Counted from the first letter of the stretch, positions 1 to 8,978 are shown. The stretch is DNA of 41,935 nucleotides from Asaia bogorensis (GCA_945874805.1 CAMCJI010000007.1:1-41935), one strand, 5' to 3'. Program-made: numbers and translations. Notes: generated from the letters alone by a model not told the origin.

Positions 1-1
1 C

Positions 2-889
2 ACCCTGGCGGCCCTCAGCCAGGCCGGCGCCGCGCATGGCGCCATGCCGGGCGTGGGGGAGGGGCTGGGCGTCCCCATCCTGGCCGCGATCGCGGCCGTG
101 CTGTTCGTGGCACTCGCCCTGCAACAGCGCCTGGCGCCCGACCCGCTGCTGCCGCCCCGGCTGTTCGCCAACCCGGTGATCCTCGCCGGTGTGGCGGTCG
201 GCTTCCTCGCCTCCGCCGCCCTGCTGGGGGCGACCTTCCTGCTGCCGCTGTTCTACCAGCTCGCCCGCGGCGCCGGGGAGGCGGCGTCCGGCAGCCAGCT
301 CGTCCCCTTCCTGGTCGCCAGCACCGCCGGCGCCTTCGCCGCCGGCCAGCTCGCCCGCCGGCTCGGCCGCGTGAAGGCGATCGTCGTCACCGGGCTGCTC
401 CTCACCACCGGCGGCTTCGTCCTGCTGGCCTTCGCCGACGGCGCGACGCCGCTGCCGCTGCTGCTGGGAACCACCATGGGCGTTGGCTTCGGCATCGGCA
501 TGTGCATGCCCTCCTGCGTGGTGATGGTGCAGAACGCGGCGGAGGCGCGCGACCTCGGCTCGGCCACCGGAGCGCTGCTGCTGCTGCTGCGCAACCTCGG
601 CAGCGCGCTCGGCGGCACGCTGGCCGGCGCCGCACTCGCCGCCGGCTTCGCTGCCGGCCTCGCCGGCACCACCCTGGCCGGGCGCGTCGAGCTCGGCGCC
701 CTGCGCGGCAGCCAGACCGCGGCCCTCCCCGCCGCCGACCTCGCCTCCGCCCGGGCGGCGGTGGAACTGGCCTTTCACCTCGGTTTCGCCACCTGCGCCG
801 CACTCTCCGGCCTCTGCCTGATCGTGGCCCTGCTGATGCGCGACCCGCCACTGCGCTCCGGGCCGCGCAGCGCCGCCCCGAAGCCCTGA
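2..889 (+). CDS. MFS transporter, C-terminal part (DHA2 / 14-TM drug-exporter type), 5' end outside window
   Basis: The reading frame is open from the first bases of the window, so the N-terminal half lies upstream. The visible part is almost wholly hydrophobic, with about seven membrane segments separated by short Arg/Gly loops such as QLARRLGRVKA, which resembles the cytoplasmic loop of the major facilitator fold. The stretch around NAAEARDLGSATGALLLLLRNLGSALGG resembles the late helices of DHA2 (EmrB/QacA-like) proton-driven exporters, which use the proton gradient to expel drugs or metabolites across the inner membrane. The C-terminus is a short hydrophilic Pro/Arg/Ser tail. The substrate cannot be read from this fragment. 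The next gene is in the same direction 76 bases on; a TTGACA-like hexamer lies in the gap but no good -10 follows it. Confidence 0.85.
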   Translation, partial: TLAALSQAGAAHGAMPGVGEGLGVPILAAIAAVLFVALALQQRLAPDPLLPPRLFANPVILAGVAVGFLASAALLGATFLLPLFYQLARGAGEAASGSQLVPFLVASTAGAFAAGQLARRLGRVKAIVVTGLLLTTGGFVLLAFADGATPLPLLLGTTMGVGFGIGMCMPSCVVMVQNAAEARDLGSATGALLLLLRNLGSALGGTLAGAALAAGFAAGLAGTTLAGRVELGALRGSQTAALPAADLASARAAVELAFHLGFATCAALSGLCLIVALLMRDPPLRSGPRSAAPKP

Positions 890-965
890 CGCCGCAATCG
901 TGACGGAATGTGATGGTATGCAGCCAGCCGGTTGACATCAGCGGCGGCGCGGGCAAGGTGAACAA

Positions 966-1814
966 ATGTCGAGGGGGCTCACCGTTGCGCTGCTGCTATG
1001 GAGTCTGCTGGCCCAACCGGCCGCAGCGGCCGAGCACCGCTATTTCACCACCTCGGACGGCGTGAAGCTGCATTACATCGAAGAGGGCGCCGGCCGGCCC
1101 CGCACCATCGTCTTCGTCCCCGGCTGGACCATGCCCGCCTGGATCTGGGACCGGCAGATCGCCCATTTCGGCCGCACCCACCACGTCATCGCCTTCGACC
1201 CCCGCAGCCAGGGCGCGAGCCAGATCGCCCATGCCGGCCACGAACCGGTCCGCCGTGGCCGCGACATCGCCGAGCTGATCGAGCACCTCGGCCGCGAACG
1301 CGTGTTGCTCGTCGGCTGGTCGCTCGGCGTGCTCGATTCGCTCGCCTATGTCCGTGGTGCCGGGGAGGGGCGGCTGGCCGGGCTGGTGCTGGTGGACAAC
1401 TCCATCGGCGAGGACCCGCCCCCGGTCCCCACCCCGCCGTCCAAGGGCGCCAAGCCGCTGCGCGAGGTGGCGATGGCCAGCTTCGTGCGCGGCATGTTCG
1501 CCACCCCGCAGCCCGAACCCTGGCTCGACCGGCTGATCCGCAGCGCGCTGCGCACCCCCGAGCCGGCGGCGAACGCCCTGCTCGCCTACCCCGTGCCGCG
1601 CACATGGTGGAAGGAGGCGGTCTACGCGGTCAGCCGCCCCGTGCTCTATCTCGTCCGCCCGAAGTTCGAGGGCCAGGCCGCCAATCTCGCCGCCCGCCAC
1701 CCGACGGCCGAGACGCTGGTGCTGCGCGGCCCCGGCCACGCCTTGTTCATCGACGACCCCGCCCGGTTCCATGCCGCGCTGGATGATTTCGCCCGGCGGC
1801 GCGTATGGCAGTGA
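966..1814 (+). CDS. Exported alpha/beta-hydrolase fold protein
   Basis: A 282-residue protein beginning with a Sec-type signal peptide (hydrophobic residues 5-22, likely cleavage after AAAA before EHRYF), so it probably acts in the periplasm. It has the alpha/beta-hydrolase landmarks: VPGWTMPAW near residues 51-59 (oxyanion-hole region), the nucleophile elbow G-W-S-L-G at 117-121 with Ser119, and a C-terminal GPGHALFIDDP with probable catalytic His258. An acidic triad member is not assigned with certainty. These proteins hydrolyse esters, amides or related bonds; the substrate is unknown. The start is preceded by AAGGTG about 5 bases upstream. Its end overlaps the next gene by 10 bases, so the two are very probably cotranscribed. 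Confidence 0.85.
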   Translation: MSRGLTVALLLWSLLAQPAAAAEHRYFTTSDGVKLHYIEEGAGRPRTIVFVPGWTMPAWIWDRQIAHFGRTHHVIAFDPRSQGASQIAHAGHEPVRRGRDIAELIEHLGRERVLLVGWSLGVLDSLAYVRGAGEGRLAGLVLVDNSIGEDPPPVPTPPSKGAKPLREVAMASFVRGMFATPQPEPWLDRLIRSALRTPEPAANALLAYPVPRTWWKEAVYAVSRPVLYLVRPKFEGQAANLAARHPTAETLVLRGPGHALFIDDPARFHAALDDFARRRVWQ

Positions 1815-4207
1815 AGCCCGCCCGCAGCCTGATGCCGGCGCTGTTCCTCGTCTCCTTCGCCACTGTGGGGATCGAGATCGCGCTGACCCGCTACTTCGCC
1901 GTCGCGAAGTGGTCGGAGTATGGCTACTGGGTCATCTCCATCGTGCTGGCCGGCTTCGCGCTCTCCGGCGTGGTGGTGGCGATCACCCGCGACCGCTTCG
2001 CCGAGAATGGCCGAACCCTGCTCGCCTGGCTGCCGGCCGCCCTGGTGCTGACGGCAGCGATCGGCTTCTACGGCGTGGCCGCCAACCCGTTCAACCCGTT
2101 GCAGTTGCAGAACCCGACGACGTTCGACGCGCAGTTGCTGAATATCGGGCTGTATTATCTCGTGCTGCTGCCGTTCTTCTTCCTCGTCGGCATCTTCATC
2201 AGCCTGTGCTTTGTGCTGAACGACGGCCGGCTCGGCCGGGTCTATGGCTGGGACCTCACCGGCGCCGGCGCCGGCGCGCTCGCCGTGCTCGGCCTGATGT
2301 ATGTGGTGCATCCCTTCCTGCTTGCCGCCGTGCTGCTGGTGCCGCTGGCCGCCGCGGCGTTCTGGAGCGGCCGGGGACGCCCGGTCCGGGCCGCCGGCCT
2401 TGCCCTGGCCGCCGGCATCGTGCTGATGCTCGCCAGCCCCGCCGACTACAATGATTTCAAGGCGATTTACGCCCCGCTGAACACGCCGAAGTCGCGCGTG
2501 GTGCTCGAGGTCCGCTCCCCGCACGGCCATTACATGCTGCTCGACAACTTCACCGAGCGGGTGGATGCCGACATCTCTGCCAACGCCGGCCTGCTCGGCC
2601 TGCCCGGCCCGCCCGCGAGCTTCGGCCTCTACCGCGACGGCAACCGCCTCTCCGCCATCCCGCGTCCTGGCCCGATCGACGCGCATTACGCGCCGGCCCT
2701 GCTGTCGGCGCTGCCCTACGCGATGATCCCCGGTGCGGACGTGATGCTGGCCGGCGCCAATGGCGGCTTTCGCGTGGGCGAGGTGCGCGACCTCGGCGCC
2801 GGGCGGATCGTGGTGGTCGAACCCGAGCCGATGCTGAACTTCGTCCTCGCCAAGGGCATCGGCCCCACCCCGCCCTATTGGGGGCTGGACCTCCACCGTG
2901 GCGGGCCGATCGAGGAGGCCGGACGGGCGAAATACGACATCATCGACATCGCCGGCGACTTCCTGGAGACCTCGGAGAGCAACGCCGCGTCCTTCACCAC
3001 CGAGGCGGTGGCGATCTTCCTCGCCGGCCTGCGGCCGGGCGGCATCGTCTCCATTCCCGTCTCGATCCGCGAAGTCCCCGCCTATGCGCTGCGCCTGCTG
3101 GCAACCGTGCGCGGCGGGCTGCTCGCTGCCGGGGTGGCGGCGCCGGAGCAGCATGTGCTGATCTACCGCTCGGCCTGGAACGTCCGCATCCTGGTTTCGC
3201 CCACCCCGTTCGGCGCGGTGCGGGTGGCCCAGGCGCGCGCCTTCGCCGGCGAACGCAGCTTCGACATCAGCTACTTCCCTGGCATGGACCCGGTGGCCGA
3301 GCGGCCAGGCATCTACAACGACCTGCCGGCCGTCTCCTTCGAGGACGGGCAGGTGACCTCCGGCGCCGGGCTCAACGACGCCATCGCCGATGAGGCGCTG
3401 GCCGTGCTGCGCGGCCTGCCGACGCAATCCGGCGCGCTGTTTCGCATCAACGCCGTCAGCCTCGACCGCCCGGGCCTGACCGCGATGCTGCGGCTGGACC
3501 GGCTGGACAGCATCTTCAGCAATCTCGATCTGCTGCCGCAGGGCGAGATTGGGCCGCTGGTCAACCTCGCGGTGCTGGCGCAGGCGGTGGTGATAGCACT
3601 GGTGGTGCTCGGCGTGCCGCTCGCCTTCGGCGTGCGGCCGGCGCGCGGCGGGCTGCTGCGATCCGTGCTGTACTATGCCGGCCTGGGCCTCGGCTTCCTG
3701 TTCATCGAGTTGTATCTCATTGAACGCGCGAGCTTCTATCTCAACGACCGCACCGCCGGCTTCGCTTTGGTGCTGGCCGGCATGCTGATCTTCTCCGGCC
3801 TCGGCAGCATGCTGGCAGACCGTTATGCCGCGAACCCGGTTCGGGCGGTGCGGATTTCCGTGCTGGTCGTGCTGGTCTGGGGCCTGCTGATGGCGCTCTT
3901 CCTGATGCCGGCGATGCTCGCCAGCCTGTCCTGGCCCTGGTGGCTGCGCGCGGTGGTGGTGCTGCTGGCCATCGCCCCGGCGTCGGTCGCGTTGGGCCTG
4001 CCGTTCCCGCTGGGACTCGCCCAGGCGGGATCGACCGGGTTCCTGCCCTGGGCCTGGGGGTTGAACGGCGCGTTTTCCGTCATCTCCACGCCGCTGGCCA
4101 ATCTGGTGGCGCTGGAATCCGGCTTCGACCGGGTTCTTTTGTTCGCGCTGGTGCTGTATGTCGCCTGCGCCGCCGCCTTCCCGCGGACGAATCCCGCCTC
4201 GAGGTGA
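1805..4207 (+). CDS. Large polytopic membrane protein with spermidine-synthase-like central domain
   Basis: This 800-residue protein has about six or seven hydrophobic helices in residues 9-211, a soluble stretch of roughly 370 residues, then another helical bundle (about 585-795). The central part carries VMLAGANGGFRVGEV at about 313-327 followed by RIVVVEPEP at about 334-342. This resembles the Gly-rich loop and acidic strand end of the Rossmann fold in spermidine-synthase-like enzymes. The usual G-x-G-x-G pattern is relaxed to GANGGF, so cofactor use is uncertain. Fused membrane/spermidine-synthase-like proteins occur in many bacteria and their function is mostly unknown. The gene overlaps the hydrolase upstream by 10 bases and is followed 5 bases later by an exported methyltransferase-like gene. 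I do not propose polyamine synthesis as its role. Confidence 0.75.
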   Translation: MAVKPARSLMPALFLVSFATVGIEIALTRYFAVAKWSEYGYWVISIVLAGFALSGVVVAITRDRFAENGRTLLAWLPAALVLTAAIGFYGVAANPFNPLQLQNPTTFDAQLLNIGLYYLVLLPFFFLVGIFISLCFVLNDGRLGRVYGWDLTGAGAGALAVLGLMYVVHPFLLAAVLLVPLAAAAFWSGRGRPVRAAGLALAAGIVLMLASPADYNDFKAIYAPLNTPKSRVVLEVRSPHGHYMLLDNFTERVDADISANAGLLGLPGPPASFGLYRDGNRLSAIPRPGPIDAHYAPALLSALPYAMIPGADVMLAGANGGFRVGEVRDLGAGRIVVVEPEPMLNFVLAKGIGPTPPYWGLDLHRGGPIEEAGRAKYDIIDIAGDFLETSESNAASFTTEAVAIFLAGLRPGGIVSIPVSIREVPAYALRLLATVRGGLLAAGVAAPEQHVLIYRSAWNVRILVSPTPFGAVRVAQARAFAGERSFDISYFPGMDPVAERPGIYNDLPAVSFEDGQVTSGAGLNDAIADEALAVLRGLPTQSGALFRINAVSLDRPGLTAMLRLDRLDSIFSNLDLLPQGEIGPLVNLAVLAQAVVIALVVLGVPLAFGVRPARGGLLRSVLYYAGLGLGFLFIELYLIERASFYLNDRTAGFALVLAGMLIFSGLGSMLADRYAANPVRAVRISVLVVLVWGLLMALFLMPAMLASLSWPWWLRAVVVLLAIAPASVALGLPFPLGLAQAGSTGFLPWAWGLNGAFSVISTPLANLVALESGFDRVLLFALVLYVACAAAFPRTNPASR

Positions 4208-4212
4208 TTGCC

Positions 4213-5064
4213 GTGACCCTTTCCCGCCGCCTGCTGCTCGGTGCCGCCGCTGCCGCCGCCGTGACCCCCGCCGCCCGCGCCGCCGCCTGGTCGCGCGCCG
4301 AGTTCGAGGCGGCGATGGCCAAATCCGGCCGGCCGGTCTCGTTGACCGAGGCGCAGTTCGCCGCCATCCAGGCCCGCCGCCCGGCCGCGATGAAGCGCAT
4401 CGACAGCTACCTCACCAGCCGCCTCGGCCGGACGGACCCGGCGGTGCTCGCTGCCTTCGAGGCGGTGCCGCGCGAGTACTTCCACTACATGTACGACGGC
4501 AAGCGCCCCACCCCCGGCGATGCCTATGAGGTGGAGCCGAAGCCCTGGGCGCTCGGCTACGGCTCGGCACTGTCGGATTATCTCGGCCAGGCCTACATGA
4601 CCCAGGTCGCCGCCCCGAAGCCCGACGACGTGACGCTGGAGATCGGCACCGGCAGCGGCTTCCAGTCCGCGCTGCTGTCGCGCATCGTCAAGCGCGCCTA
4701 TTCGATTGAAATCATTGAGCCGCTGGGCAAGGCTGTCAGCCGCATCTTCGCCCCGCTCGGCTACGACAATGTGGAAACCCGGGTCGGCGACGGCTACTTT
4801 GGCTGGCCGGAAGTGCAGGGCGGCTTCGACATCATCATCATCACCTGTGCGGCGCAGTACGCCCCGCCGGAGTTGTTCAAGCAGCTGAAGCCGGGCGGGC
4901 GGATGCTGATCCCGATCGGCCAGCCCTTCAAGCGCGGCCAGTTCCTCTATGTCTATACCAAGGACGCCGAGGGGCGCGTGCACTCGAAGAAGGATGTCGG
5001 CGTCTTCTTCATCCCGATGACCGGCACGATGATGAAAACGCCGGCGCCGAAGAACCCGGCCTGA
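4213..5064 (+). CDS. Protein-L-isoaspartate O-methyltransferase-like protein with Tat-type signal
   Basis: Residues from about 75 onward match the PCMT (L-isoaspartyl methyltransferase) fold: the SAM-binding motif LEIGTGSGFQSALLS, the acidic strand SIEIIEP, then RVGDGYFGWP and FDIIIITCAA, ending with the KPGGRMLIPIG strand usual in this family. PCMT enzymes use SAM to methylate damaged aspartates. The oddity is the N-terminus: TLSRRLLLGAAAAAAV is a good twin-arginine signal and is followed by an Ala-rich cleavage region, so the protein is probably exported, where SAM is not expected. GTG at 4213 is chosen because GAGG lies nine bases upstream; GTG at 4204, overlapping the previous stop, is an alternative. 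The gene converges with the chemoreceptor gene, with a 3-base gap. Confidence 0.8.
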   Translation: MTLSRRLLLGAAAAAAVTPAARAAAWSRAEFEAAMAKSGRPVSLTEAQFAAIQARRPAAMKRIDSYLTSRLGRTDPAVLAAFEAVPREYFHYMYDGKRPTPGDAYEVEPKPWALGYGSALSDYLGQAYMTQVAAPKPDDVTLEIGTGSGFQSALLSRIVKRAYSIEIIEPLGKAVSRIFAPLGYDNVETRVGDGYFGWPEVQGGFDIIIITCAAQYAPPELFKQLKPGGRMLIPIGQPFKRGQFLYVYTKDAEGRVHSKKDVGVFFIPMTGTMMKTPAPKNPA

Positions 5065-5067
5065 CCC

Positions 5068-6543
5068 TCATGCCGCGCGCAACCGGCCGATGAGGGCGGT
5101 GGTGCTGGCGGCGAGATTGGCCGACAGCGCCTCCACCTGAACGGATTCGCCGCTGACGTCGTTGGCGCCGTTGCGGGTTTCCGCCGTCGCCTGGGCCACG
5201 CCGCCGATGCCGTCGGTGATGTCCTGCACGCCGCGGGCGGCAACCTGCACGCTGCGGGCGATCTCCGCGGTCGCAGCCTCCTGCTCGTCCACGGCGGAGG
5301 CGACGGCGGCGGTCATCGCACTCATCTCGCCGACGATGCTGCCGATCGCACCGATGGCGCCCACCGCCTCGGCGGTGCCGGCCTGCAGGGCGGTGATCTG
5401 CGCCTGGATCTGCTCGGTGGCCCGCGCGGTCTGAGCGGCGAGGCTTTTCACCTCGCTGGCCACCACCGCGAAGCCCTTGCCGGCATCCCCCGCGCGCGCG
5501 GCCTCGATGGTGGCGTTCAGCGCCAGCAGGTTGGTTCGGGCGGCGATGTCGTTGATGAGCACGACCACCTCGCCGATGCGCGCCGCCTCGTCGGCCAGGG
5601 TTTGCATCGCCTTGCGGGTGGCCTGGCCCTGTTCATCGGCCCGCCGCCCGCTGCTGGCGGCCCGGCCCATCTGGCCGGCGATCTCGCGCACGGATGAGGT
5701 CAGCTCCTCGATGGCGCTGGCCACCGCCTGCACCTCGGCCGAGGCAGCGGCGGCACCGCTGACCACCTGACGGGCATGGCCGTCGGCCGCTTCCGCCGAG
5801 CCGTCCATATGGCCGGATGCGCGGCGCAGGCCTTGGGCGGCGGCCGCCATGCCGGCGACGGTGGATTGCAGCTCCGCCTCCATCGCTCCGGCGACTTCGG
5901 CCATCGCGGCATGCCGGGCCGCCTCGCCGTGTGCCTGGGCCTCGCGCTGGGCGATCACGGCGGCCTCGGCGGTGCGGCGCGCGGCATCCGCCCCGGCGAG
6001 CGAGACGGCGTTGTCGGCGAACAGGCGCACGAGGGCGGAGGTGAGCCAGATCAGCGCGCCGGCCTCGATCACCAGGATCACCGCATGCAGCAGCACCCGG
6101 GCGATATCGCCCTCGCCGCCAAAGACCAGCGCCGGGGCGGCGAAGTTCAGCGCGAGGTGATGCACCGCGGTGACGCCGGCGGCGACCAGGATCACGATCC
6201 TGTCGCAATAGGCTGCCAGCACGGCGAGGGCGGCGAAGTAGTACATATGCAGATCGGTCTGCCAGACCCCCCCGGCGCTGGCCGCGAGCAGGACGGAGAC
6301 CATCGCCACCACGCCGATCCCCACCGCCGAGCGGCGCATTGCTGTTGCCGGCCAGGACAGTCGGGCGAACGTGGCCATCAGCGCCACCCCCGCCGCCACG
6401 CCGCCTAGGATCAGCCAGGCCCCGCCGAACGCCGCCGAGACGCCGGCCACCAGGGGCACATGCAGCCAGAGCACGGGGACGAGAATGCGGTCCACCTGGC
6501 CGCGCAGCTCCGCCAGATCATCGATTGTTTCAGCCGGGTTCAT
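5068..6543 (-). CDS. Methyl-accepting chemotaxis protein with multi-helix membrane sensor
   Basis: A 491-residue chemoreceptor. Residues about 20-175 form six or so membrane helices with only short loops, so there is no periplasmic ligand domain; sensing must be in or near the membrane. This part contains His99, His128 and His129 (DLHMYYF and AVHHLALNF), possible metal or haem ligands. The rest is a long Ala/Glu-rich coiled coil with the conserved signalling tip [20 protein letters not shown] and [10 protein letters not shown] (about 335-365), which binds CheA/CheW. The start has AAGGAG correctly placed. The upstream small gene on the same strand ends 3 bases before it, so they are probably cotranscribed. 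No che genes are present in the window. Confidence 0.93.
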   Translation of the reverse strand: MNPAETIDDLAELRGQVDRILVPVLWLHVPLVAGVSAAFGGAWLILGGVAAGVALMATFARLSWPATAMRRSAVGIGVVAMVSVLLAASAGGVWQTDLHMYYFAALAVLAAYCDRIVILVAAGVTAVHHLALNFAAPALVFGGEGDIARVLLHAVILVIEAGALIWLTSALVRLFADNAVSLAGADAARRTAEAAVIAQREAQAHGEAARHAAMAEVAGAMEAELQSTVAGMAAAAQGLRRASGHMDGSAEAADGHARQVVSGAAAASAEVQAVASAIEELTSSVREIAGQMGRAASSGRRADEQGQATRKAMQTLADEAARIGEVVVLINDIAARTNLLALNATIEAARAGDAGKGFAVVASEVKSLAAQTARATEQIQAQITALQAGTAEAVGAIGAIGSIVGEMSAMTAAVASAVDEQEAATAEIARSVQVAARGVQDITDGIGGVAQATAETRNGANDVSGESVQVEALSANLAASTTALIGRLRAA

Positions 6544-6546
6544 GTC

Positions 6547-6870
6547 TCACTCCTTGGCCGGGCCAAGGCAGCCGCCCAGGCCCTGTGGATCGAGGAATAG
6601 CCAGGCGCCGGCCTGGCGCAGCCGGCCCAGCGCGTCTGCCCCATCGGGGGCGACGATCATCACGAAGCCGCCCGCGCCCTGGCGCAGCACGGCGCCGCCG
6701 AGGCCGGCAGCGGCGAGGCTCCGCTCCGCCGGCCACCAGGGCGGAAAGACCACGGCAAGCCGGTCCGCCGGCACCGGGGCGAGGGCCAGCGATGCCGCAA
6801 GCGGCAGCAGCGCCAGCAGCAGCAGGCTGCCGGCGCGCGCGCGTTCGGAAAAGATGAATGCCTGCTTCAC
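6547..6870 (-). CDS. Small hypothetical protein with one N-terminal membrane segment
   Basis: I do not recognise this 107-residue protein. It begins with a charged stretch (KQAFIFSERARAG) and one strong hydrophobic segment at about 14-31 (SLLLLALLPLAASLALA). A soluble Gly/Ala/Leu-rich tail of about 75 residues follows, containing PPWWPAER and LFLDPQGLGG. A membrane anchor or uncleaved signal with a periplasmic tail is likely. The start is GTG with no clear ribosome-binding site, and the start codon falls inside a small hairpin (6861-6875). It ends 3 bases before the chemoreceptor start, so it may be a partner or sensor accessory of that receptor; this is inference from position only. Confidence 0.6.
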   Translation of the reverse strand: MKQAFIFSERARAGSLLLLALLPLAASLALAPVPADRLAVVFPPWWPAERSLAAAGLGGAVLRQGAGGFVMIVAPDGADALGRLRQAGAWLFLDPQGLGGCLGPAKE

Positions 6871-6875
6871 GCAGG
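6861..6875 (-). promoter_or_regulatory. Small hairpin spanning the GTG start of the gene at 6547-6870
   Basis: On the minus strand the bases read CCTGC-GTGAA-GCAGG, a perfect 5-bp stem with the GTG start codon in the loop. The stem could affect initiation, but five pairs are not rare in GC-rich DNA. A second inverted repeat (CCGGTT-A-AACCGG) lies upstream at 6901-6913, just beyond the end of the dehydrogenase gene. Confidence 0.3.
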
Positions 6876-6915
6876 CAGGATGACCGCGACCGGTGAAGGT
6901 CCGGTTAAACCGGCC

Positions 6916-7875
6916 TCAGACGATCTGGTTGCGCAGCACCGTCTCGCCGCGCCCGAGGCGGCCGAGGTTTTCCATCAGCAGATCGATGACATTGTCCTCA
7001 TAGGCGCGCGTCTCCCCGGCGGTGTGCGGCGTGACCAGCACGTTCGGCATCGCCCAGAGCGGGGAATGCGCGCCCAGCGGCTCCTCGGCGGTGACATCGA
7101 GCCCCGCCCCGGCGATCTGCCCGGCGGCGAGTGCGGCCTCCAGCGCCGCCTCGTCAACCACCCGGCCGCGCGCGCAGTTCACCAGCAAGGCGGAAGGCTT
7201 CATCCGGGCCAGCGCCTGCGCGCCGATCAACCCTTCCGTCTCTGCCGTCAGCGGGCAGGTGAGTGCCACGTAGTCGGCGCGCGGCAACTGCTCGTGCAGG
7301 GCGGCGATCGGGTGCACCTCATGCGCGCCGTCCACCCCCGTCGAGGCGTCGCGCTTCAGCGCGATCACGTGCATGTCGAACGCCCGGCCGAGCTGGGCCA
7401 GCCGCCCGCCGATCCGGCCGGGGCCGACGATCAGCAGGGTCTTGCCGCCGAGTTCGTCCTCGCGCTTGGTGAGGTCGCCGATCATGCCGCGCCAATGCGC
7501 GCGCAACTGGTTGTCGCGCGCCTCCGGCAGGCGGCGGGCGAGGGCCAGAATGAGCGCGATGGCGTGCTCAGCCACCGCGCGGGCATTCGCCCCGGCGGCG
7601 CTGGCGAGGCGGATGCCGGCGGCGGCCAGGGCGATGCGGTCGTACTGGTCCGTCCCAGCACTGATGGATTGGATGAACTTCAGCCGTGAAGCCGCTGGGA
7701 TCATGCTATTCTGCCAGAACCCGGAGACGACAACCACATCCGCCTCGCCGATCCGCGCGGCCAGTTCCTCGCGGCTCCAGACCTGAAAATGGTTCAGGCC
7801 GGTGTTGCGGCGCGCGAACTGGTCGGCCATGCGGTAGGCGACATGGGCGAAGCAGATGGTGGGATTGGTGATCAT
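6916..7875 (-). CDS. D-2-hydroxyacid dehydrogenase, NAD-binding
   Basis: A 319-residue member of the D-isomer-specific 2-hydroxyacid dehydrogenase family, which reduces 2-keto acids to D-2-hydroxy acids, or the reverse, with NAD(P). The Rossmann loop G-P-G-R-I-G is at 151-156. The three catalytic residues are visible: Arg236 in NCARGRVVDE, Glu265 (or 264) in VTAEEPLG and His284 in VTPHTAGE. Length is normal for the family. ATG at 7873-7875 overlaps the stop of the upstream LLM monooxygenase gene by four bases (ATGA), so the two are translationally coupled and likely serve the same pathway. The substrate is unknown. Confidence 0.92.
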   Translation of the reverse strand: MITNPTICFAHVAYRMADQFARRNTGLNHFQVWSREELAARIGEADVVVVSGFWQNSMIPAASRLKFIQSISAGTDQYDRIALAAAGIRLASAAGANARAVAEHAIALILALARRLPEARDNQLRAHWRGMIGDLTKREDELGGKTLLIVGPGRIGGRLAQLGRAFDMHVIALKRDASTGVDGAHEVHPIAALHEQLPRADYVALTCPLTAETEGLIGAQALARMKPSALLVNCARGRVVDEAALEAALAAGQIAGAGLDVTAEEPLGAHSPLWAMPNVLVTPHTAGETRAYEDNVIDLLMENLGRLGRGETVLRNQIV

Positions 7876-8960
7876 TGGCGCAGCCCCGCTTCTTTCAGCA
7901 ATGGGAGAACTTGTTCAATGAAGTAAGGCAGTTCGTCGCGGAAGTTGACGAAGCTGACGGTGGTGCCGGCGAAGCCCGCCTCGGCCATCTTCACCATCTC
8001 CGCCGCGATATGCTGCGGCGTGCCGATGAGCGGATAGGTCCCGGCCCCGGCCGCGAAACGCTTGCGGTGCAGCCGGTAGGCGTCGGCCTCGTGGCTGCCG
8101 GAGAAGGTCTCCTTCGCCTTCATATAGTGATCGACGCTGACGGTATCCTGCATCTCCACCGCGTAGTGTTCGTAATACGCCTCCGCCTCGGCCTGGGTGG
8201 GACGGCAGACGACGTGGCAGGTGGTGTACACCCCCACCTCGCGCCCGGTGGCGGCCGAGCGGGCGGCGATGTCGGCGATGGTCTCGCGGCCCTTGTCGAT
8301 GGTGGTGAAGGTGGTGAACAGGAAATCCGCCGCCCGCGCCGCGAAATCGCGGCCCGGCGGGGAGAAGGCGGCATTCAGCGTCACCGGCCGCGGCCGCTGC
8401 ACGGGGGCAGGGCGGCCGGACACGGCCTTGAGATTGTAGTATTTCCCCGCATAGTCGAACGGCCCGGTATCAGCATGGATGCGGTTCATGATCTCGAACC
8501 ATTCCAGCCCCTGGCCGTAGCGGTCCTCGATCACCTCCAGCCCGAAGATGCCGAACTCCTCGGGATTCCAGCCGCACACGATGTTCAGCCCGGCCCGCCC
8601 GCCGGAGATCTGGTCCACCGTCGCCAGCGCCTTGGCGGCATAAACGGGATGCACCATCGGCACATGGATGGTCGAAAACACCGCGATATTCCTCGTCAGC
8701 GCGGCGATGCCGGCGGCGAAGGTGAAGGTCTCGTAGCTCCATTCGCGCGAGTTCATCTCCCCGCCGAAGCCCTTCCAGCGGGCGATCGGCAGGAAGAACT
8801 CGATGCCCGCCCGGTCCGCCATCTGTGCCACGTCCACCACCTCCGACCACACCGCCGGCCAGCGCTCCGGCACGCGGGTCAGCGTCAGCCCGCCGTCGCT
8901 GTTGGCGGAAAACACGCCCAGCTTGAAGCGGTTGGGGCCGTGCATGGGATGCGTGGGCAT
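7872..8960 (-). CDS. LLM-class flavin-dependent monooxygenase (RutA/SsuD-like)
   Basis: A 362-residue luciferase-like monooxygenase. The N-terminus FKLGVFSANSDGG, then LPIARWKGFGG, STIHVPMVHPVYAAK and GRAGLNIVCGWNPEEF are typical of the subgroup that includes pyrimidine monooxygenase RutA and alkanesulfonate monooxygenase SsuD. These enzymes use FMNH2 supplied by a separate reductase, together with O2, to cleave C-N or C-S bonds or open rings. No flavin reductase gene is seen nearby. GGAG lies about 11 bases before the ATG. The gene is divergent from the thiolase operon with a 60-base gap, and is followed with overlap by a D-2-hydroxyacid dehydrogenase. A role in oxidative attack on an N- or S-containing organic compound is plausible, but no substrate can be assigned. 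Confidence 0.9.
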   Translation of the reverse strand: MPTHPMHGPNRFKLGVFSANSDGGLTLTRVPERWPAVWSEVVDVAQMADRAGIEFFLPIARWKGFGGEMNSREWSYETFTFAAGIAALTRNIAVFSTIHVPMVHPVYAAKALATVDQISGGRAGLNIVCGWNPEEFGIFGLEVIEDRYGQGLEWFEIMNRIHADTGPFDYAGKYYNLKAVSGRPAPVQRPRPVTLNAAFSPPGRDFAARAADFLFTTFTTIDKGRETIADIAARSAATGREVGVYTTCHVVCRPTQAEAEAYYEHYAVEMQDTVSVDHYMKAKETFSGSHEADAYRLHRKRFAAGAGTYPLIGTPQHIAAEMVKMAEAGFAGTTVSFVNFRDELPYFIEQVLPLLKEAGLRQ

Positions 8961-8978
8961 GCTCTGCTAATCTCCGTC

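Noticed and set aside
932-960. TTGACA hexamer as a promoter for the hydrolase gene
   Set aside because: No acceptable -10 hexamer follows at 16-18 bases; the matching distance falls on the ribosome-binding site.
1646-3427. 593-codon open frame on the minus strand
   Set aside because: It is antisense to the hydrolase and the spermidine-synthase-like gene, is rich in His/Arg/Gln/Glu without domain character, and is the usual GC-rich shadow of real genes.
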